A stretch of DNA of 33,038 nucleotides from the NCBI GenBank assembly GCA_947454395.1, contig CANGLG010000004.1, positions 1 to 33,038 on the forward strand, written 5' to 3'. How positions within the stretch are numbered: the stretch's first letter is position 1; the number at the start of each line of letters is the position of its first letter. Source of the DNA: Flavobacteriales bacterium. Lineage in GTDB: Bacteria; Bacteroidota; Bacteroidia; Flavobacteriales_D; Crocinitomicaceae. Both the position numbers and the translations under genes were made by a program. Of the stretch, positions 28,287 through 33,038 are shown one piece after another. The notes beneath the pieces were generated by a model. The model made no database searches, was not told where the DNA came from, and saw only the letters and a program-made list of their open reading frames with translations.

Positions 28287-28909
28287 ATGAGATTAAATAT
28301 AGCGCTTGTATGCCTCCTATTTGCATATTATTGAATTGCACAGCAATCCAATTCAATAAAAATAGGAAGTCAAATATGGATGACTGAAAATCTAGATGTA
28401 TTTACTTTTGTCAATGGAGACTCAATAAAAGAATCTAAAAATAGTCAACAATGGTTTTTAGCCTCAGAAAATCATCAGCCAGCATGGTGCATTATAATTT
28501 TAACAAAAAGGATGGAGAAAAGTATGGTAACTATATAATTGGTATGCTGTAAATGATTCAAGAGGAATTTCTCCTGAAGGATGGCGCATACCTAGTTCAA
28601 ATGATTGGGAGGTGTTGATAACTTTTTTAGGGGGGAAGGATGTTGCTGGTAAAAAACTAAAAGCTTCTACGGGATGGTTAAAAGAAGGAAATGGAACAAA
28701 TGAAAGTCAATTCAATATGCGATCAGGTACTTCTTGTACTGGTAACGGTGGGTTTACTAAACCTAATAAATATTCGGAATTTTGGACATCCACACAGTTT
28801 TCAACTAATAATTCGTTCTATGTGGCTACTGAATATAAAAAATGATAAAATTACAGTAATTGATTGTGACAAATCTTGGGGATACTCAATTCGTTGTATT
28901 AAAAATTAA
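28287..28909 (+). pseudogene. FISUMP (Fibrobacter succinogenes major paralogous)-like domain protein, degraded
   Basis: Joining frames gives MRLNIALVCLLFAYY*IAQQSNSIKIGSQIWMTENLDV...NWYAVNDSRGISPEGWRIPSSNDWEVLITFLGG...FWTSTQ...SWGYSIRCIKN. In-frame TGA at 28332, and frameshifts near 28490, 28537 and 28840. Confidence 0.8.
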
Positions 28910-29021
28910 TTACTTTTTCTGAGAAACCACCATCTTTCAGTTCATTAATGAAAGAATGTTGGCGCTCAAAACCGTCATACAAAGGACTGAACAGAAAATT
29001 TCTTGAAGGTACTGTTATCTG
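28899..29021 (-). pseudogene. C-terminal remnant of an unknown protein (...FLFSPLYDGFERQHSFINELKDGGFSEKVINF*)
   Basis: Start-less open frame on the minus strand with protein-like composition, between the SDR gene and the FISUMP pseudogene. Confidence 0.3.
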
Positions 29022-29039
29022 TTACGCTTATATTTTATC

Positions 29040-29672
29040 CTATTTTTCAGAGATACCAATGTACTTTTTTAATTCAGTTTGTTTTTCTGCTTGTTTTATT
29101 AAAAAGTCTGCTACGTCAGCTCGATTAATTCCACCAATATTTATTCCTTTATATAGTTTGTTTTCAATACGGTATTTTTCTGTCAATCCCTTGTCTAATA
29201 GCCTTCCTGGCCTCACAACTGTCCAATTCAGATCTGAATTAGTGATGATTTCTTCCATTTTGGTTTTGTCAGCATAAACGTCTTTTAAAAGGTATTTTAA
29301 AAACATCTTTACAAGCCAAGAAACATAATTTTTGCTCTCTCCAGCGCCAAATCCGGTAACAAAAATAACTGGGATATCTATTTTGTTTTCTTTATGTATT
29401 TCCACGATTAATTTTGCAAAATCAGAAAAAAGGGTCGTAGTTTTCATATTCTTACTTGTCCCCAATGTTATTATTAAAGCCTCTGCGTTTTGGATTGAAT
29501 TTAGGAGATCAGCTTTATTAGTTGCATCACCAATTATCATGTTTAACGATTTTTTCTCTTCTAGTTTAATTTCAGATCGAGAAAGGGTTGTAATCGAATG
29601 ATTTCTATGTAATCCTCTTTTTACTGTTTCTAATCCTAATCCAGCCGAGGCTCCTATGATAGTTATATTCAT
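29040..29672 (-). CDS. NAD(P)-binding (atypical SDR/NmrA-like) oxidoreductase
   Basis: 210 aa with N-terminal Rossmann motif MNITIIGASAGLGLETVKRGL and NWTVVRPGRL motif. Confidence 0.8.
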   Translation of the reverse strand: MNITIIGASAGLGLETVKRGLHRNHSITTLSRSEIKLEEKKSLNMIIGDATNKADLLNSIQNAEALIITLGTSKNMKTTTLFSDFAKLIVEIHKENKIDIPVIFVTGFGAGESKNYVSWLVKMFLKYLLKDVYADKTKMEEIITNSDLNWTVVRPGRLLDKGLTEKYRIENKLYKGINIGGINRADVADFLIKQAEKQTELKKYIGISEK

Positions 29673-29923
29673 TATGCTTTTTTATTGATTTGGGTTTTGA
29701 GCTGACCGCTAACTTGTATCTAAATGCCATAACTCAATATGTGTCAAAATTACAACTTATACTGCTCCCAATCAATTATTAAGAAATTAATCCATCAAAA
29801 TGGACTAATCGAAGTTAAAAATCAATCTTAATTATCACGTGATTTAAATACCAAACGTGGTTTTGGGGAATCGTAAAACGAAAAAAGTCAGTCAACTTGG
29901 ATCCTAATGACGCTTTAGAAATT

Positions 29924-30295
29924 TTAATTGATCGATTTATCTTGAAGATGATTTTTATAAATCAAATAAAGTGAATAAGCGTGTAAAATGCTTATTGCTA
30001 AGTTCGACCATGGAACAGGATTTAATATATCTGAAACAGCAATAAGTGATAAGATTTTATAGACGATTTGCATTGGGAATAAAACAACAGCTATATTAAT
30101 GGTTTTGTTCTTAGAAATCAATGCTACGCTACTCAAACTGGCGATGGATAAATACACGCAAGAAAGAATTTGTCGAGCTGGAGTTGGAGGTCCAAAAACT
30201 TCTATAATCTCACTATTCGAGTTAAAAAATAGGAGCGTACCCATCATTCCAGCAACAAGTACATTTAGGATGTGAGATAGGTATACAAATTTCAT
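29924..30295 (-). CDS. small polytopic membrane protein, unknown function
   Basis: 123-aa ORF with about four hydrophobic helices. Confidence 0.5.
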   Translation of the reverse strand: MKFVYLSHILNVLVAGMMGTLLFFNSNSEIIEVFGPPTPARQILSCVYLSIASLSSVALISKNKTINIAVVLFPMQIVYKILSLIAVSDILNPVPWSNLAISILHAYSLYLIYKNHLQDKSIN

Positions 30296-30405
30296 CTTTA
30301 CATTTATTAACCTATTACAACAACTTTTTTGTGATAATGTTTTTTCTTGATTTTAATCCGATTTTAGAAGTAGCGATGATGGAACATCAAGTAATTCTAT
30401 GGGAC

Positions 30406-30445
30406 AAAAAAAAGACTCACCAATTAATTTAACTGATGAGTCTTC
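30406..30445 (-). terminator. Rho-independent terminator downstream of tRNA-Met
   Basis: The minus strand reads AAGACTCATCAGTTAA-ATTAA-TTGGTGAGTCTTTTTTTT. Confidence 0.8.
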
Positions 30446-30450
30446 TCTAG

Positions 30451-30523
30451 TAGCGGGGACACGACTCGAACGTGCGACCTTCGGGTTATGAGCCCGACGA
30501 GCTGCCAACTGCTCCACCCCGCA
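30451..30523 (-). tRNA. tRNA-Met (CAT), initiator type
   Basis: The minus strand folds as a cloverleaf with anticodon loop CTCATAA, three G:C pairs (GGG/CCC) in the anticodon stem, A11:T24, and a T1/T72 mismatch. No encoded CCA. Confidence 0.92.
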
Positions 30524-30628
30524 ATATATCTTTATTTAATTTTTAATTTTGACCTTCTCCGCTGAGAACTATAATACAAATATATATCAAATAACCCGTT
30601 CTTGCAAGTCATTTAACAAATCTTTAAA

Positions 30629-30961
30629 TTATCGAACCATCGGTCCCGCTTCAAATGCTTTCTCGGGAGACAAGAAACTCAGTTCACCTGACTCATTTTC
30701 AGCCATTAAGATCATTCCTTGAGATTCAATTCCTCTAATTTTTCGTGGTAGTAAATTTAAAAGTACTAGCACTGTTTTTCCGATAATTTCCTCCGGCTTA
30801 TAATGTTCTGCTATTCCCGAAACAATTGTACGCTCATCAATTCCTGTTTTTACACTTAATTTCAAAAGTTTATCGGCTTTTTCAACTTTTTCAGCATGCA
30901 TAATTGTTCCCAAACGCATATCTAGTTTAGTGAACTCGTCAAAATTTACTGCTTCTTTCAT
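30629..30961 (-). CDS. tRNA-binding (Trbp111/MetRS C-terminal OB-fold) domain protein
   Basis: 110 aa: FDEFTKLDMRLGTIMHAEKVEKADKLLKLSVKTG..RTIVSGIAEHYKPEEIIGKTVLVLLNLLPRKIRGIESQGMIL. It follows metG with an ATGA overlap. Confidence 0.9.
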   Translation of the reverse strand: MKEAVNFDEFTKLDMRLGTIMHAEKVEKADKLLKLSVKTGIDERTIVSGIAEHYKPEEIIGKTVLVLLNLLPRKIRGIESQGMILMAENESGELSFLSPEKAFEAGPMVR

Positions 30962-32694
30962 TGGGGGAAATTAGATTTAACATCATCATTATTCTTTAAT
31001 CTTTCTAATTCAGAATTAACCAAAGAGTCTTCAATTTTTGGAAATAGAATCATTGGTTCACCTATTAAATGACCAGGAGATAACAATTCATCATTTAAAA
31101 AGTCACTCCAATCACCCAATTTTTTGTTCAAAATATTCTGAAGTTTAATCGAAGTATCCGGTAAAAAAGGTGATGAAGCCAAGGTCAATTTTGCTGTAAT
31201 CTGAAGTGCGATATACATGATGGTTTGAACACGTTCCGGATTTGTTTTAATTAATTTCCAAGGCTCTTGGTCAGCTAAGTATTTGTTTCCTATTCTTGCA
31301 ATTTGCATCATTTCCGCTTGTGCATCTCTTAATTTATAAGCATAAATCAGTTTTGAAATGCGGTTTGGAATTTCTTTTAATTCCTCCAATACCTGTAAAT
31401 CAACTTCCTCAAAATTCAAAGGTTTTGGAACAATCCCTTCATAATATTTTTGTGTAAGAACCAATGTTCGATTAACAAAATTTCCATATATGTCTGCTAA
31501 TTCACTGTTAACACGGGTTTGGTATTCTTTCCATGTAAATTCTGAATCTTTACTTTCAGGGGCAATTGCAGATAAAACATACTTTAATTCATCTACTTTT
31601 TCAGGGTAGGATGCAAGGTATTCATGCAGCCAAACCGCCCAATTTCGTGAAGTTGAAAATTTATCTCCTTCCAAATTTAAAAACTCATACGCTGGAACAT
31701 TATCCGGAAGAATAAAATCACCATGATCTTTCAGTAGAATCGGGAAAATTATCGCATGGAATACAATATTATCCTTCCCAATAAAATGAACTAATTTTCG
31801 ATCTCCAGCTTGGTCTTTACACCAGTAATCTTTCCAATCTTTTCCATTGTCTAACGCCCACTGTTTTGTTGCAGAAATATACCCGATTGGAGCATCCAAC
31901 CAAACATACAAAACTTTTCCTTCTGCATTTGGCAATGGTACTTTGACTCCCCAATCCAAATCGCGCGTCATGGCTCTTGGCTTTAATCCACCATTAATCC
32001 ATGACATACACTGACCGATTACTTGATTTCGCCAAGTTTTTGGGTCATGTTGCTGAACGCCATCAAGCACTCCATTTTGTATCCATTCTTTTAACCAAAC
32101 TTCATGTTGATCCATAGGTAAATACCAATGTGAAGTTGATTTCAAAACGGGCGATTTTCCACTTAAGGTTGATTTTGGATTTTTCAAGTCCGTTGGACTC
32201 AAGTCACTTCCACACTTTTCACATTGATCGCCATAAGCATTCGGATTGGCACATTTGGGACATTCCCCCGCTATGTATCGATCCGCTAAAAACTGCTGAA
32301 ATTCTTCATCATAATATTGATCCGAAGTTTGCTTAGTAAATTTTCCTTGATCATGTAATTTTTTGAAAAAATCAGCGGAGGTTTCATGATGTAATTGGTC
32401 AGATGTTCGGTGGAAAATATCAAAAGAAATATTGAACTGCTCGAAGGCGTTTTTAATTAAGTGATTGTATTTGTCCACGATTTCTTGCGGAGAAACTCCT
32501 TCCTTTTTCGCTCTCAATGTAATTGCAGCACCGTGTTCATCACTACCACAAATGAAGGCTACATCGTGTGCATTCATTCTTAAAAAGCGAACAAAAATAT
32601 CAGCTGGCAAATAAACTCCTGCTACATGTCCAAGATGAAGTGGTCCGTTGGCATAAGGTAAGGCTGCTGTGACCGTATATGTTGCTTTTTTCAT
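30958..32694 (-). CDS. metG: methionyl-tRNA synthetase, catalytic part
   Basis: 578 aa with TAALPYANGPLHLGHVAG (HIGH-type), zinc-knuckle CPKCANPNAYGDQCEKCG, LNLEGDKFSTSRNWAVW (KMSKS-type). Confidence 0.95.
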   Translation of the reverse strand: MKKATYTVTAALPYANGPLHLGHVAGVYLPADIFVRFLRMNAHDVAFICGSDEHGAAITLRAKKEGVSPQEIVDKYNHLIKNAFEQFNISFDIFHRTSDQLHHETSADFFKKLHDQGKFTKQTSDQYYDEEFQQFLADRYIAGECPKCANPNAYGDQCEKCGSDLSPTDLKNPKSTLSGKSPVLKSTSHWYLPMDQHEVWLKEWIQNGVLDGVQQHDPKTWRNQVIGQCMSWINGGLKPRAMTRDLDWGVKVPLPNAEGKVLYVWLDAPIGYISATKQWALDNGKDWKDYWCKDQAGDRKLVHFIGKDNIVFHAIIFPILLKDHGDFILPDNVPAYEFLNLEGDKFSTSRNWAVWLHEYLASYPEKVDELKYVLSAIAPESKDSEFTWKEYQTRVNSELADIYGNFVNRTLVLTQKYYEGIVPKPLNFEEVDLQVLEELKEIPNRISKLIYAYKLRDAQAEMMQIARIGNKYLADQEPWKLIKTNPERVQTIMYIALQITAKLTLASSPFLPDTSIKLQNILNKKLGDWSDFLNDELLSPGHLIGEPMILFPKIEDSLVNSELERLKNNDDVKSNFPQ

Positions 32695-32768
32695 TAGAAT
32701 GTAAAGATAATAAAAGGTTAATGAATTTTAGAGGAATAGAAAAAGCCGTTGGATTAACAAGACAAAAA

Positions 32769-32797
32769 AAAGGGTCAACTAAAGTTGACCCTTTTCT
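32769..32797 (-). terminator. Rho-independent (possibly bidirectional) terminator
   Basis: AAAGGGTCAACT-AA-AGTTGACCCTTTT. On the minus strand it is followed by a run of Ts (an A-tract on the plus strand). Confidence 0.85.
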
Positions 32798-32813
32798 CTA
32801 ATCTTAAAAAGAA

Positions 32814-33038
32814 TTATTTTTTAACTACATTGAATTGAGAAGTTTTACCATCCTCAAGAACTATGTTAAACACATAGATTCCAGCATCTAAAGTAGAGAT
32901 ATTAACATCTGCTTTTCCATTTACAAGGTTCAAATCATTTAAGAATGTAATTTTCCCTGAGATATCAGAAACTGTTAGTTTAGCCAATCCTTCTGCATCA
33001 ATAGAAACAGTTACTTTATCATTTGCAGGGTTAGGATA
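32814..33038 (-). CDS. C-terminal part of a T9SS type A-sorted protein (5' end outside window)
   Basis: The minus strand translates to YPNPANDKVTVSIDAEGLAKLTVSDISGKITFLNDLNLVNGKADVNISTLDAGIYVFNIVLEDGKTSQFNVVKK*. It is absent from the ORF track because it is truncated. Confidence 0.85.
   Translation of the reverse strand, partial: YPNPANDKVTVSIDAEGLAKLTVSDISGKITFLNDLNLVNGKADVNISTLDAGIYVFNIVLEDGKTSQFNVVKK

Noticed and set aside
1-33038. CRISPR array, insertion sequence or rRNA genes
   Set aside because: No regularly spaced identical repeats with spacers, no transposase ORF with inverted ends and no rRNA-like sequence were seen.

Overview
This 33 kb window looks like a Bacteroidetes chromosome: AT-rich, TAnnTTTG-type -7 boxes, T9SS C-terminal sorting domains, and an ACIII/cytochrome oxidase locus. 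Most of it is core or housekeeping sequence. From left to right it contains: (1) remains of a small mobile or phage-like gene cluster with in-frame stop codons; (2) a candidate small RNA or attenuator leader, then thiL and a convergent SPOR-domain gene; (3) a complete Alternative Complex III plus cytochrome c oxidase operon (actABCDEF-coxB-coxA) ending in a strong terminator; (4) a TonB-dependent receptor gene, a T9SS-secreted beta-helix/Ig/PKD protein gene and a PhoB/PhoR-like two-component system, with phased 11-bp TTAA-core direct repeats upstream of the first two; (5) cyanophycin synthetase (cphA) abutting xseA, and a convergent ChaN-like gene; (6) a degraded FISUMP-domain pseudogene, an NAD(P)-binding protein and a small membrane protein; (7) an initiator-type tRNA-Met(CAT), and methionyl-tRNA synthetase split into catalytic and tRNA-binding ORFs that overlap by ATGA; (8) the 3' end of another T9SS cargo gene. 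The most interesting signals are the candidate Pho-type regulon repeats, the decaying left-edge element, the split metG, and the possible ncRNA upstream of thiL. All family assignments come from reading the sequence. No database search was run.
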